Shown piece by piece: positions 21,605-32,071 of a stretch of 64,000 nucleotides of DNA. The first letter of the stretch is position 1. Every line of letters begins with the position of its first letter. Made by a program: the position numbers and the translations under genes. The notes under the pieces were generated by a model. The model ran no database searches. It was not told the DNA's origin and saw nothing but the letters and a program-made list of their open reading frames with translations. Source of the DNA: Tridacna crocea (lineage: Eukaryota; Mollusca; Bivalvia; Cardiida; Cardiidae); the NCBI GenBank assembly GCA_943736015.1, contig OX031071.1, forward strand, positions 37,170,619 through 37,234,618, read 5' to 3'.

Positions 21605-21930
21605 CTAGATGTCATTCTACAAATACTTATCTACATGTATCTAATTTTGGCACCCTCGGTGCAAAACCGTATTACTTTTCTACGCGACAACCGTTCCTTT
21701 GAATTTCAAACTAAAATAAACGTTTACTCAATAAAACGCTACCTGGTGATGTTCAGCAGTTTAGACAAATCTGGAGCTAAAACAGGTCTGATTTTTCCTC
21801 AAACGTATCAACTGATAAAAGCTATTTCCTCCATTGCTACTTTATTGCGCTATTACCACAATCTCCTCAATATCGGGGGAATGATGCGTCATATAAGACA
21901 GGTCGAATCTTCGAAGACTGTGACAAACCA
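21605..21930. repeat. Left arm of an inverted duplication (X segment)
   Basis: Inverted match to about 23963-24296 (shared CCTCAATATCG, GATGCGTCAT, AATTTCAAACT and CGCGACAACCGT blocks), moderately diverged. Each arm is bounded by SINE-A copies, so 20569-22205 and 23695-24410 are mirror images. Confidence 0.75.
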
Positions 21931-22205
21931 GCCTGCATAGATCAGTTGTTAGAGCATAGAACTTGTGATCATGAGGGTGTGGGTTAGATCCCCACGGCTG
22001 GCCATCTAAAATTACTAATAGTCTTTCGGATGAGATGTTGAACCGAGGTCACGTGTGGCGGTGCTATACACCGAGCACGTTAAAGGACCAGGCGTAACTT
22101 AAGATGGGTTTCGTCCTGTATCTGCACTATCCCCCGTAACAATACTAACAGTCTTCAGGGCGCGTCGCCCATATCGGAAACCAGTGGCGACGATAAATAA
22201 ACGTA
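21931..22205 (+). mobile_element. SINE-A, complete
   Basis: tRNA-like head with GGGTTAGATCCCC B-box-like motif, central part TGTTGAACCGAGGTC and GAGCACGTTAAAG, tail with GGCGCGTCGCCCAT hairpin. The central part recalls conserved SINE central domains of the Deu/Meta kind (tentative). Supplies the empty site for the MITE at 20652. Confidence 0.8.
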
Positions 22206-22399
22206 AATTTAATCACGACTATGGCATACGCAGACAATGATACCTAATGAGCTATGTAGGACCTGCTGTGGGTCTAACACTGGGAAGTAACTCAATGTTT
22301 TAAGAATATATGATAGACAGTTGTCGTTCCTGACAGGCTACACACGGACAAGGAAGAAAATAGAATAGTTTCAGATCCTTTAATCTTTAGGATAGAAGC

Positions 22400-22530
22400 G
22401 TGACCTCAAGGACCTTTTGTGGATAGTATAGATTAAGATCAGACTACACAAAACGTACAGTCTGATCTGGAACTTACACTGTCCAATAAGGTAAAATCCT
22501 TCTCCGAAAGTACCTTTGAAATAGCAAACA
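22400..22530. repeat. GATCAGACT hairpin repeat
   Basis: GATCAGACT and AGTCTGATC face each other around AACGTAC, followed by ACTGTCC and a block ending AAGTACCTTTGAAATAGC. Fragments recur at 9235-9310, 33025-33100, 51165-51215, 55985-56030 and 59405-59475. Confidence 0.65.
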
Positions 22531-22575
22531 ATGGGGACGTTATCGGCTCGAAAGCTTCATTCCATTCGTATAGAA

Positions 22576-22844
22576 TGATTTGGTTGGTTGTATTGGGGTT
22601 TAACGCCACTTTAACAGCTTAGGTCATATCATGGCGGTCGGTGACGCACGTGTGTTTCCTATCTTTCTTACACCAGTACTAACACAACTTTCTTTCCAAA
22701 GTCACCGACTACTTTTCTCACATGCTTCAGCAGAGGTGAGAGGCGAAAATATGCCTGAAAGAAAGTTCGCCTAAACCGGGTATCGAACTCACAACCAACA
22801 GGTCATGAATCCGACACGCTCAGCACTGAGCCACCTGGGCGGGC
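22576..22844 (-). mobile_element. SINE-B with 10-bp target duplication
   Basis: TCGTATAGAA at 22566-22575 and 22845-22854 flanks it. The head (minus strand) has GGTGGCTCAGTGCTGAGC and GAGTTCGATACCC, the tail ends in GGTTGG repeats. Same family as 43230-43468. Confidence 0.88.
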
Positions 22845-23064
22845 TCGTATAGAAGGAAAAAGGTAAAACAAAATATATATTTTTCAATACGAGGGGCTCG
22901 GGTCATTTCAAACTTCTTAGAGATCTTTTTTTTTTCTCTAATTTTAATCTACTTATCTACGAAGCTTTTAGGTTTTCGTTGCCGCACGACATTACTGCCA
23001 AACAGAGCTATCATGTGACGGCTGAAAGGTAAACACTAGGTGCCATAGAGACTTTATTAGCTTT

Positions 23065-23194
23065 ACGGTCAGGTGGCAGGGGACTTGGAAACTTGTTCAC
23101 GGCCGTGGTGAATCAAGTTGCCCAGAGCCGAACTCGGGGCGATATGATTCACCACAGCCGTGAACAAGTTTCCCAGTCCCTGCCACGTGACCGT
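23065..23194. repeat. 130-bp foldback palindrome
   Basis: ACGGTCAGGTGGCAGGG...GTTCACGGC pairs with GCCGTGAAC...CCCTGCCACGTGACCGT, about 50-bp arms and a 30-bp loop. Likely a foldback MITE. Confidence 0.8.
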
Positions 23195-23270
23195 ACAACG
23201 AATTTATTATACTGCAAATATACTATCCGCAGAAGGTCCTTGAAGTCACACCTAGCAGCTTACGGATTAA

Positions 23271-23485
23271 CCCTTTCCCAAACGACAAACTTTAATTTGG
23301 ACTAAACCAAACTGAACGCATTTGCAGACGACAATTCAACTCTTGCTGAAAAGATGATTTCTGTCTATGATAGGGTAGAAAACATTGTGGGAAAAGGAGA
23401 AAATGCTGGTTACCAGCATTTTCTCCTTTTCCCACAATGTTTTCAAAAGGCTACTATTCCAGACCCGTGAAAACCAGGGAAAGGG
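23271..23485 (-). mobile_element. palTTAA MITE, complete, perfect 67-bp palindrome
   Basis: TTAA at 23267-23270 and 23486-23489. Ends CCCTTTCCCAAAC and CCAGGGAAAGGG. Palindrome 23378-23444 is perfect and identical in sequence to that at 4656-4722. Confidence 0.92.
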
Positions 23486-23694
23486 TTAAAGGACCTGAAA
23501 CTATTCGATGTTCTTTCTTGTCCGTGTAGCCTCTCAGGAACGACAACTGTCTATCGCATATTCTGAAAACAAACCTTTGAGTTACTTCCCATTGTTAAAC
23601 CCCCCCTATCGCCAGCATAGGTCAGTAGGTATCGTTGTCTGCGCATGTCATATTCTTGGTTATTTTCGTTTATTTATCGTTATTTACCGGTTGC

Positions 23695-23962
23695 CCATCT
23701 GAGCGACGACCCATGAAAATGGTTAGTTGTTACGGGGGATAGTGCAAGGATACAGGACGAAACTACTGAGAGTTTCGCCTGGTTCTTTAACGTGCTCAGC
23801 GTATAGCACCGTCACACTGGACCTCGGTTTAATGTCTCACCCGAAAGACTATTAGTAATCTTAGTTGTCAAGCCGGGGATTCGAATCCGCAACCTGCAGT
23901 GACCCGAAAAATTGTGTTCACTAGTCCTACGCTTTATCTACTGAGCTATATCGGCTGACAAG
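23695..23962 (-). mobile_element. SINE-A, complete
   Basis: Head at right (GGGGATTCGAATCCGC on the plus strand, B-box reverse), tail at left with GGGGGATAGTGC. Has the undisturbed TTAA at which 20939-21476 inserted in the other copy. Confidence 0.8.
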
Positions 23963-24296
23963 ACCTATTCTTCAGAGAATCCACCTGTCCTATAAGACGC
24001 ATCACTCTCCCTGATATTGAGGAGATTGTAGTAATACGCGCTATGAAGTAGCAATGGAGAAAATGGCTTTTATCAATACGTTTGTGGAAAGGTAAGGCCT
24101 ATTCTAGTTCCAGATTTCTCTTAACTGCTGATCATAGCTGAATGAATAGCATCAGGTAGCGTTTTATTGAATAAACATTTGTTTTAGTTTGAAATTCAAA
24201 GTTACGGTTGTCGCGTAGAAAAGTAGTCCGGTTTTGTACCCAGGATGCCCAAATTAGACGTATGAGTATTTCTAGAATGCCATCTAGCGGGAGATA
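23963..24296. repeat. Right arm of the inverted duplication (X segment)
   Basis: Reverse counterpart of 21605-21930. Contains TATCTCCCGCTAG in reverse near 24280. Confidence 0.7.
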
Positions 24297-24665
24297 CCGA
24301 AGTAGGTATAGCGTAGGACTCAAGAACGTAATGTTTTGAGTCACTAAGGGTTTGGGTTGGATCCCCACGGCTGGCCATTTAAGATTACTAATAGTCTCCC
24401 GGGTGATACGTTAAAGATGGCCCTTCAGATTTTGGGACGAAACTTTCACAAAAATACAAAACAAAAAATCATCTTTATACTCCCAAAGCCTTTTCATTTT
24501 CATTCATAAAACCCCAGTAGTCGAAAAATAATCCGACAACCAGAGAAATCAGAAATTTACTCTCATTGACATACCGGAAATATATGACGAAGCTTGAAAC
24601 ATAGCGCCCGAAGAAGACATTATGGAAAATAATTACATATTTGGTATGTTACGGAATTAAAGCTT
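24297..24665 (+). mobile_element. SINE-A head plus AGG-TTAA MITE fragment
   Basis: 24297-24410 is the head part of SINE-A, cut at TTAA (24411-24414) by a MITE starting AGATGGCCC that breaks off near 24665. Relative to the SINE, this MITE lies in the opposite orientation to the one at 20939, so the same TTAA was hit twice independently. Confidence 0.75.
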
Positions 24666-24679
24666 CAAGTGGTAAAAAT

Positions 24680-24941
24680 ATTACTGATTGTGTTCACCAG
24701 ATGAAATAAATTTCAATCTTTCACCGAAAAAAAAAAATCTATTTATTACATGTTCTTAACCTTTTCTGGGAGAAACTTTATCAAAATCTCGTACAGTCTT
24801 TTTCAGTCATTCCCCGTTGCGTATCCCCCGCGGCATTGCAATGCATTACAATATTACATCAAGCGTGAGAAATGTAAGGTAAATGACGTCATATTTCCAT
24901 CTGGTTATGAGTCATGCGCATTTTACCTGGGTAACTAGAAT
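24680..24941 (+). repeat. Dispersed repeat, second copy at 34640-35270
   Basis: Shares AACTTTATCAAAATCT, GAGAAATGTAAGGTAAATG and TGACGTCATATTTC with 34640-35270. Its continuation resumes at 27209, after the inserted transposon piece. Confidence 0.75.
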
Positions 24942-27208
24942 ACAATCAAAGTACTGATAGTACTGAAGGCCAGGAAATTGAGGATACAAAACAATACAAG
25001 AGGTCAATTTTAATTAATACAAACAGGTAGACGGAAAGGGATACAAGCGGATTCCACTAAGCCCCTGGAATTCTTGGTGTTAACAGGAAATTTTTGAACT
25101 GATACTAGAAAGCACCAGCCAGAAACTAATGAAGCCAGAGCTAGGCATGTGCTCACAGTCATGGGGTGCTTGATAATGGCTTAGAATACTTAGTAATTTG
25201 TCCTGCTTGTAAACAATCCCAAGTCAAAATTGAACTATTTAATCGGTGCAATACCAACTTTGATTATCTAAATTTTCTGAGACAGGTGATGTCTTGTAGT
25301 CCTGAATGACGTTATTTTTTACATTTATGACGCAAGAACATATTTATTTTTATTGATTTCAATGAAAATACATGTAAGATAGATATCAATGTAAAATGTA
25401 ATGAATAATAAAGATTGGAGTGATATGGCAGTTGATCATGTTGTCTCTACCTTCCACAAGTCGACGAAATTTCGAACTGGTCATATTTGAAGGAAGTTGT
25501 AGATGAAAATTTAAAGTAGTTCTTCGTGTATATTGAAAAGTAAGATTTTGGGGAAATTGGGAGGAATTGCTTGTTACAAGCAAATTCTCTTTTAGCCAGA
25601 ATATTTTCTCAATAAAATACTGTGAAAAGGTTGGATTGTTTTGGGAAAACGATTAGGCTCGGTTTACCTATTTTACTTGCCTATTTTACGGACAAGTCAC
25701 GGTGACTTGAGGTTAGATACTTATATCTACATAATATAAAAAGACGTTAATCCTAATTCATAATCGTTGTCCAAGGACAACTTGTGTCAAGCCCGCGAAC
25801 ACTTGACTCTCAAGCTTGACCTAGATTATGGACCTGAATAAATGTTTCAAAGGGAACTTTTGCTCATGATGGAGAACAATGCATTATGCTAATTTATAAC
25901 GGAATCTATCCAAAAATGTAGGAGTTATGGTTCGGACGAAACATTGGCCTTCAATGTGGCCTTGATCTTCAACCTACTTCAACAGATATTTCAAATGGCA
26001 CATCTAACCGTGATGGAGGTCAATTGTGCCAAATTATTTTGAAATCCATCCACAATTGTAGAAGTTATGGACCGGAAATATTCGGATGCACACAAGCCCT
26101 AGTGAACACTAGAAATATGTGTGTCAGAGACACTGATGCCCCTGCTAAATGGTATTGGTCACAGGTATGTCATATGATACTTGTAGAGAGAGAGAGATAA
26201 AAACAAAATACATTAAATGACAAGCGAACGACTACAGAAAAAAATTATAAGCATTTATTTGGTTTCAAATCAAAGTTAATCAAAGACATTTTTTTAGAAT
26301 CACACAGGTGTAATCTATTTGTGACAGGTGTAAAAGGTGTGAAATACATCCTATCAATGTGAAATAGGCAGTATAAACAATGACAAAACTACCAAATAAC
26401 TCTTGGATAAAGGTAACTAATACACATAATGCACATACTAAAGACGACGAACTTTCAAAAATATTCTTATAGATAACTTGATTAACGATATGGATGAAAT
26501 TTGATGTTGGGGTCCATTTTTCTAAAATCTTATTTGGGGACGATTTCACCAAAGAAATCGTTTCCAGGGGACGATTTCTCCTGAGAGATAAACATAACAC
26601 GGGCCAAGCAGTTTGGGGACGATTTCTCCAGGGGCCGATTTCTCCAGCATTCCGCTGAAGTACCCTAGATTTAGTCGATATATATAAGAAAAAGTGATAA
26701 ACATAACACGGGCCAATATTCTATATGTAGTTTGCTTTATTTACAGTCGCATTTTAACGGAGAAGCGTTTTGTGACACATATGTTCAAATGTCAACACAA
26801 CGTTATAGACAAATTCCGAGCAGAGTTGTCGTTCGTTACTCTCACCATACATGAATGTGTAAGAGAGAGCGTTATAGATATTAACCGTATATAGCACGTA
26901 GGAATACACAACTGTCGGATTAAAGCTAAGTTTATTAGGTTACGCCTTTATTAGGTCAGTGTTAATGACAAAAAACGGGATAAAAGACACATACTCGTCA
27001 GTTATTAAAGGGTCGTAATACCCTTGCAATTCCATGGCATTCTGCAGATGAAAGCTTTGAGGATAGGAAAGTATTTACACCGTGTGATAAGCAATTTCTG
27101 TATTTACTTGGGAAACTAGTTGTTTTGGCGGACTCAGCGATATAGAGTGGACACACCGTCCAACATTTTTGTCTGAATAGGCAGCTTACGAGAGGGATTC
27201 CCTGGCCT
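24942..27208 (+). mobile_element. Internal piece of the DDE/SWIM transposon, precisely inserted
   Basis: Matches 9968-about 10345 and 10488-about 11512 of the large transposon, from the last codons of the transposase to the start of the SWIM frame, with about 840 bp of unrelated DNA in between (25330-26170). Both flanks belong to one repeat that is uninterrupted at about 35255, so the piece entered as a unit. No TIRs on it. It may be a separate non-autonomous unit, or a deletion derivative. Confidence 0.75.
25330..26170. other. Non-matching stretch inside the transposon piece
   Basis: A decayed palTTAA-like hairpin remnant (about 25540-25650) and AT-rich text with GAAGTTATGG phrases typical of the tandem-repeat elements at 54164-55294. 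No frame recognised. Confidence 0.4.
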
Positions 27209-27394
27209 AAAAATCGGTATTTTCAATGGCCATACCGGTGGAATATCGAGACAAAAATTCACGATTATTTCTCGATAACCGGAAAGCATGAAATAAGTAG
27301 CTAGTTACCAAAATTTTTTCCTTTAAAAGTTTCAAAAAGCTCTAGAGGGAAGCATACATATAAATAATAAACCTTTTTTGTTTTTGTATCTAGG
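27209..27394. repeat. Continuation of the repeat split by the insertion
   Basis: AAAATCGGTATTTTCA, ATTTCTCGATA and ACCGGAAA...CATGAAATAA match 35262-35350. Confidence 0.65.
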
Positions 27395-27840
27395 ACTAGA
27401 TAGACTTCAAGGATTCGAATCCCGCCATATGAGGTTTGTATTGAAGCTATTAATATGTGCATTTGTTTCTTTGTTAAGGACTTTGTACGTAAGATAGGGG
27501 CTCGTCCAGGATCGGCCATTGAGCCATCCCATTTGTTGCCCAAAAGCAGATTTACTACCCAATAAGGCTTTGAGTCATCAATAAATTATGACTTTAAGAG
27601 GGGGTGTGTTACAAGAGACCACTCCTTCGTGCATAGCTTCGTCACGATTTAAATACATTACCTGAACACTGCCTCAGAGAGATATCTCTTTGGCTCAGTG
27701 GTTATGGTATTAGTATTTTCAACCTCGAAAAACAAGGGTTTTTTTGTCCCTTCAAGGGTTCGAATCCCACCAGATGTGGTTTGTATTTGAGCTATACATT
27801 TACATGTATTTCTTTCTTTGTTGTGGTCTTTGTTCGTAAC
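27395..27840 (+). mobile_element. Two SINE-D copies
   Basis: About 27395-27500 (partial) and 27685-27840 share AAGGRTTCGAATCCC, then CATATGAGG or CAGATGTGG, TTTGTATT and TTTCTTTGTT. The second has an A-box-like TTTGGCTCAGTGGTTATGG. tRNA-headed SINEs. Confidence 0.6.
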
Positions 27841-28138
27841 AATTATGAAGTTAACTTCAGTTGGGAGATAAGTCTATTAGCAGACTTGAGCAAAAAAAGA
27901 GACATGGTTTTTTTCACGAAACCTGGCCCTAGTCATTTTTTTCACAAGTTTATTAACTTACCCCCACTTACTGTTCGTTTACTCCTTGTCATCCTTGGGT
28001 GTTTACATGTATTTAAATTTGAATGGTACCATTCAAAAGAATGGAAATTATACTAAAGATGACAATCTGTTGTTATGTTGCTGGTCCAGATGCTAGTTTG
28101 TTGAAAGGGAAATGAATTTTAAAACCTGGCAAAAAGTA

Positions 28139-29066
28139 AACAAGAGGGCCGAGATGGCCCTGGATCGCTCACCTGAATTTTTGAGAGGACCATAGCCCTT
28201 TTTTTTTAAGGTATTGAAACACTGGAAACAAAATCATTATTTTACCAAGCAATTTTTGAAAGGTCACCTGTAAAAGTCCTTTCAAAATCTGACCAGCAGT
28301 TTCAGAAAAGAAGAATTTTTAGGAGTTTCTTAATTTCCGTACAGTGCAAGTAGCCCCCATTCACCAGAGCCATGTTTCTTGACCTATCAAAATTTCGCGA
28401 ACACATTTTGAAAAAGGTCATTCAAGGAATATTTCCGTGAAACAATTTTCAAATCTGACCAGCCGTTTCAGAGAAGAAGAATTTTCAAGAATTTCTTCAT
28501 TTCCATATAGTGCAAGTAGCCCCCATTCACCAGAGCATTGTTTCTCGACGAATCAAACTTTCACGAACAATTTTTGAAAAACGGTCACCCAAGGAATATA
28601 TCTGTGAAAATTTTCCAAAATCTGGCCAGCCGTTTCAGAGAAGAAGAATTTTTGAGAATTTCTTCATTGCCCTATAGTGCAAGTAGCCCCCATTCACCAG
28701 AGCCATGCTTCTTGATGAATCAAAATTTCACGAACAATTTTTGAAAAGGGTCACCCAAGGAACATCTCTGTGAAATTATTTTAAAATCTGACCAGCGGTT
28801 TCAGAGAAGAAGAATTTTAAAGAATTTCCTTAAAAAATCCATTTCGTTGCCATGGCAACCAGAGCTTTAGACGGAATCAAATTCTGTGAACATTTTTAAA
28901 GAGGACCTCCCCAGGAACATTCCAGCCAAGTTTGGTCCAAATTGGCCTAGCGGTTTAGGAGGAGTTGATGTTTAAAAAATTGTTGACGACGCACGACGCA
29001 CGACAGACGACGCACACCGGGTGAACCTAAAAGCTCCCCTTGTGCACGTTGTGCTCAGGTGAGCTT
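28139..29066 (+). mobile_element. AGGTGAGC-family tandem-repeat element
   Basis: CAAGAGGGCCGAGATGGCCC at the 5' end, GCACGTTGTGCTCAGGTGAGC at the 3' end. Three to four units of about 168 bp like those at 14186-15514. The second unit of the flanking duplication offers its empty site near 29380. Confidence 0.75.
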
Positions 29067-29160
29067 AAACAAAATAAAGCCTCTTGACAATTGTCGTCCT
29101 GGATTAAAAATAATTTATTGACCCTTCGTGTTTTTGATGCTGCAGATTTCAAAACTTTAA

Positions 29161-29270
29161 CTCTTTACCAAATGACAAAATTATAGACCAGTCCAAATTG
29201 AAAGCACTTGCAGACCAAGAATAAATATAACTCAAAAATTGAAATTTGTTTCCAGTAGGGTAGAAAACAT
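29161..29270 (-). mobile_element. palTTAA MITE, half copy
   Basis: Starts CTCTTTACCAAATG after TTAA (29157-29160) and stops inside the palindrome arm (GTAGAAAACATC). Confidence 0.75.
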
Positions 29271-29476
29271 CTAAAATTGTACCATTTAAAGGAATGGAAG
29301 TTATACTAAAGATAACAATCTGTTGTTATGTGGTTTATTCAGATGTTAGTTTGCAGGAAGGGAAATGGCAAAAAGTAAAAAAGAAAATGTTAAAGCCTCT
29401 TGACAAGTTTTGTCCTGGATTTACAATACTTTGTTTATCCTTTGCATTTTTGGTGCTGCAAGTCTTAAGACTTTAA

Positions 29477-29826
29477 CCCTTCACCACACAATCACTGGTT
29501 TTTACAACAACGAGATAGAAGCCTTTTGAAAATATTGTGGGAAAACGAGAAAATGCTGGTTACCAGCATTTTCTCCTTTTCCCGCAATGTTTTCTACTCT
29601 GCTGGAAACAAAATTCAACTTTTGACTTATGTTTAGACCCTGAGATAGAAGCCGTTGGAAAACATTGTGGGAAAAGGAGAAATGCTGGTAAGCGGCATTT
29701 TCTCCTTTTTCCACTATGTTTTCTACCCTGCTGGAAATAATTTTCGATTTTTGAATTACGTTTAATTTGTTGTTTGCAAGTGCCTACAATTTGGACCAGT
29801 CTAAAATTTTATTGTTTGTTAAAAAG
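29477..29826 (+). mobile_element. palTTAA MITE with two palindromes
   Basis: TTAA at 29473-29476 and 29827-29830. 350 bp rather than 220, because an internal segment with the palindrome and the ACCCTGAGATAGAAGCC block is repeated. The two palindromes lie at about 29528-29594 and 29660-29725. Confidence 0.85.
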
Positions 29827-29830
29827 TTAA

Positions 29831-31851
29831 TTCATATATTTTTGCAGATAAAAGTCCACAGATGAATGAATTTATTCAACAGATCAAATCCAACTCGGAC
29901 CTGACAGTTATGTTTGAAAATATCCAGAAAGACGCAGTAGCAACATCCTCGGATACGAATATCATGGACACAAGTTGAACACAAAGTTAATAAATTTGTT
30001 ACCCCGGGTATTTTTAGACATAACACAAGCTGCGAATTGTGCAGTCTGACTAGGGTCGACAGTTTTGGTTTTTATGATATTTTCTGTATAAAAAATGGTC
30101 ATTCTACCTTGTTGTTAACATTTTTTTCAACTATCAACTTAAACTGACCTTCGCTATTGTTGATCTGTTTTCATCGAATTGATGTATGGAATTCCCAGAT
30201 AGTTCCTTTTTACATGATGAGTCACATATTTTATGAACAGAAAAATTGTCTTTCTTTTCAATGTTATAGAAAAACGTATCAGAAAAAAGCAATTGAAGGG
30301 TTCTTTTTTTTCTTAAAGGTGAACAGGTGATAAAAATCAAAGCGTTGAAAACGCTGAAGTGGTATTTGTCAAGGAAATCCATGTGTGGAATTAATAGTTT
30401 GAAAGAAACAGAGACATATTGTTCAGATATTGGCTTAAAAGTCAACCCACTAAGCAAATGAATACCATTTTGGTTGAAGGGAGAGTATTCATGACAAAGT
30501 TTGGTTTATTTTTGTATAAGTGGTCTCCTTTTGATCATGAGGAAGAAGCAGGAGTAACGCCCCTTGACAGTAGGATGCATGACGAATAGAGAGAAAAATC
30601 CTGTTGATATATCGAACAAAATTAAGTTTGTTCCTGAAAACTATAATTATGAAATATCTCTAGCCTTTTACATTCAATTTCCAACATTACAATCAATAGA
30701 CGGTAGGCAATATTTCCATTTTATCGTAAGTGGCGCACCAGCGGTATCACGTGACACCGGACAATCAAAGCATTATTTAAGTAACAAATGCCGTATGTCT
30801 CGTTCGCAAATCCTTTAAATTTGGACAAATTCATAACTGAAAAGAAAATGACATAGCAAGAAATCTATGGAAACCAATTCTAACACAATTCAAACATATT
30901 TCATGATATTGCCTTTGAAAAAGAAACTCACAAACAGACAAAATATGCATTTTATAAAATCGCATTTAAATAAAGAGCATGTAGAGACTAAGAACGGACT
31001 TAGCCTCTGAAACCTGTATAAAATTTATAATCCTGATCATAAATGATAACCAAAGGGGTAAATTAATATGAAACAAAAGATAAGAAGAGTCAATTTAAAG
31101 TGACACGTGTGTGCTAATCTGTAAGAAGCAAGTACATTACAGCTGTTCTGAAGGTCACCCACTCTGCAGTGCGATACCGAGATCAAAGGAACACCGATTT
31201 AACCCTTCACCCAATTTTTGGTAAGACTTCATTAGATGCATATTTTTCATACTCAAAATGAAGCTTAAAAGAAGTTATGGAAGGTCTGAATTTTGATCTG
31301 AAGCCACGTTTCTTTTGTTCACGCTCGATAACATAAGTTATTCGTCAATAGGTACATGCCTGAAAGTGCAACAAGGATGTTTGATAATAGTACTTTAAAA
31401 TCACTAAATGGACGGTCCCTGTCTTTCTGAAGACACTTAACAGCTAATCAACCTTTTACCAAAGTATTTCGAGCGACCCGTGTAAAAAGGGGGCAGACGT
31501 GCTGATTTGTCCCACTGTCTGTTATTTGTCTCATTTTCTCAACCTCAACACATCCCCCCCCCCCTCCACACACACACACACACTTTCAAAAAACCGAAAA
31601 CTGAAAGTAATCAATATGTAGTTCATAAACATTTGTGAAAAAAAACGAATTTTCAAAGTGTGAGCGAAAATATTTGAGGAAAAAAGGAAGGGCTTGCAAC
31701 ATGCATTTCCTCCTGTTTCAACCATAGTTTTTTTTTTTACTTTTTCAAAGACAATTACAACCATTTGACCCACGTTTATTCAATTGTCTCCATATGCTAA
31801 GTATCTGGACGAGTCCAAAGTGTTGTCGTCGGGTGAAAACATTCGCATTAA
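29831..31851. other. No recognised gene
   Basis: AT-rich. A poly-C run and CA microsatellite at about 31552-31582 and a decayed palTTAA-like hairpin near 31665-31740. Open frames here show no domain. Confidence 0.4.
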
Positions 31852-32071
31852 CTATTTAAAACCCTATGCCACATAACCCAAGTTTTTTACGACCCTTAGA
31901 AATATAGTTTTTTAAAAATGTTGTTGAAAAGGGTTAAAGTTCTAGTAACCAACCTTTTCTCCATTTCCCTTGCTATCCTCCCTAAAAAAATTCATTTTTA
32001 AGCCACATTCAAATTGTTATCTGCAAAGACTTCCAATTTGGGCAAGTCTCAAATTTTTCTTTCGTAAAGAG
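31852..32071 (+). mobile_element. palTTAA MITE, diverged
   Basis: ACATAACCCAAG and TTTTACGACCCTTAGA on the left, TTTGGGCAAGTCTC and TCGTAAAGAG on the right. Palindrome heavily changed. Left TTAA 31848-31851; right copy mutated. Confidence 0.65.

Larger units (their letters stand above)
28020..29475. repeat. Local tandem duplication hit by several elements
   Basis: 28020-28138 plus 29067-29157 together match 29275-29472 (GGTACCATTCAAA/TGTACCATTTAAA, TAACAATCTGTTG, GGCAAAAAGTAAA, AAGCCTCTTGAC, GCTGCA...ACTTTAA). In unit 1 an AGGTGAGC-family element sits in the run of A's. Both units carry a palTTAA MITE at the same TTAA, in opposite orientations. Confidence 0.75.

Noticed and set aside
20539-21625. 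A 30-base direct repeat as SINE target duplication
   Set aside because: Longer than usual for SINEs, and the same stretch also occurs near 24280 as part of the X segment and SINE head. It may be a relic of an earlier SINE rather than a target duplication.
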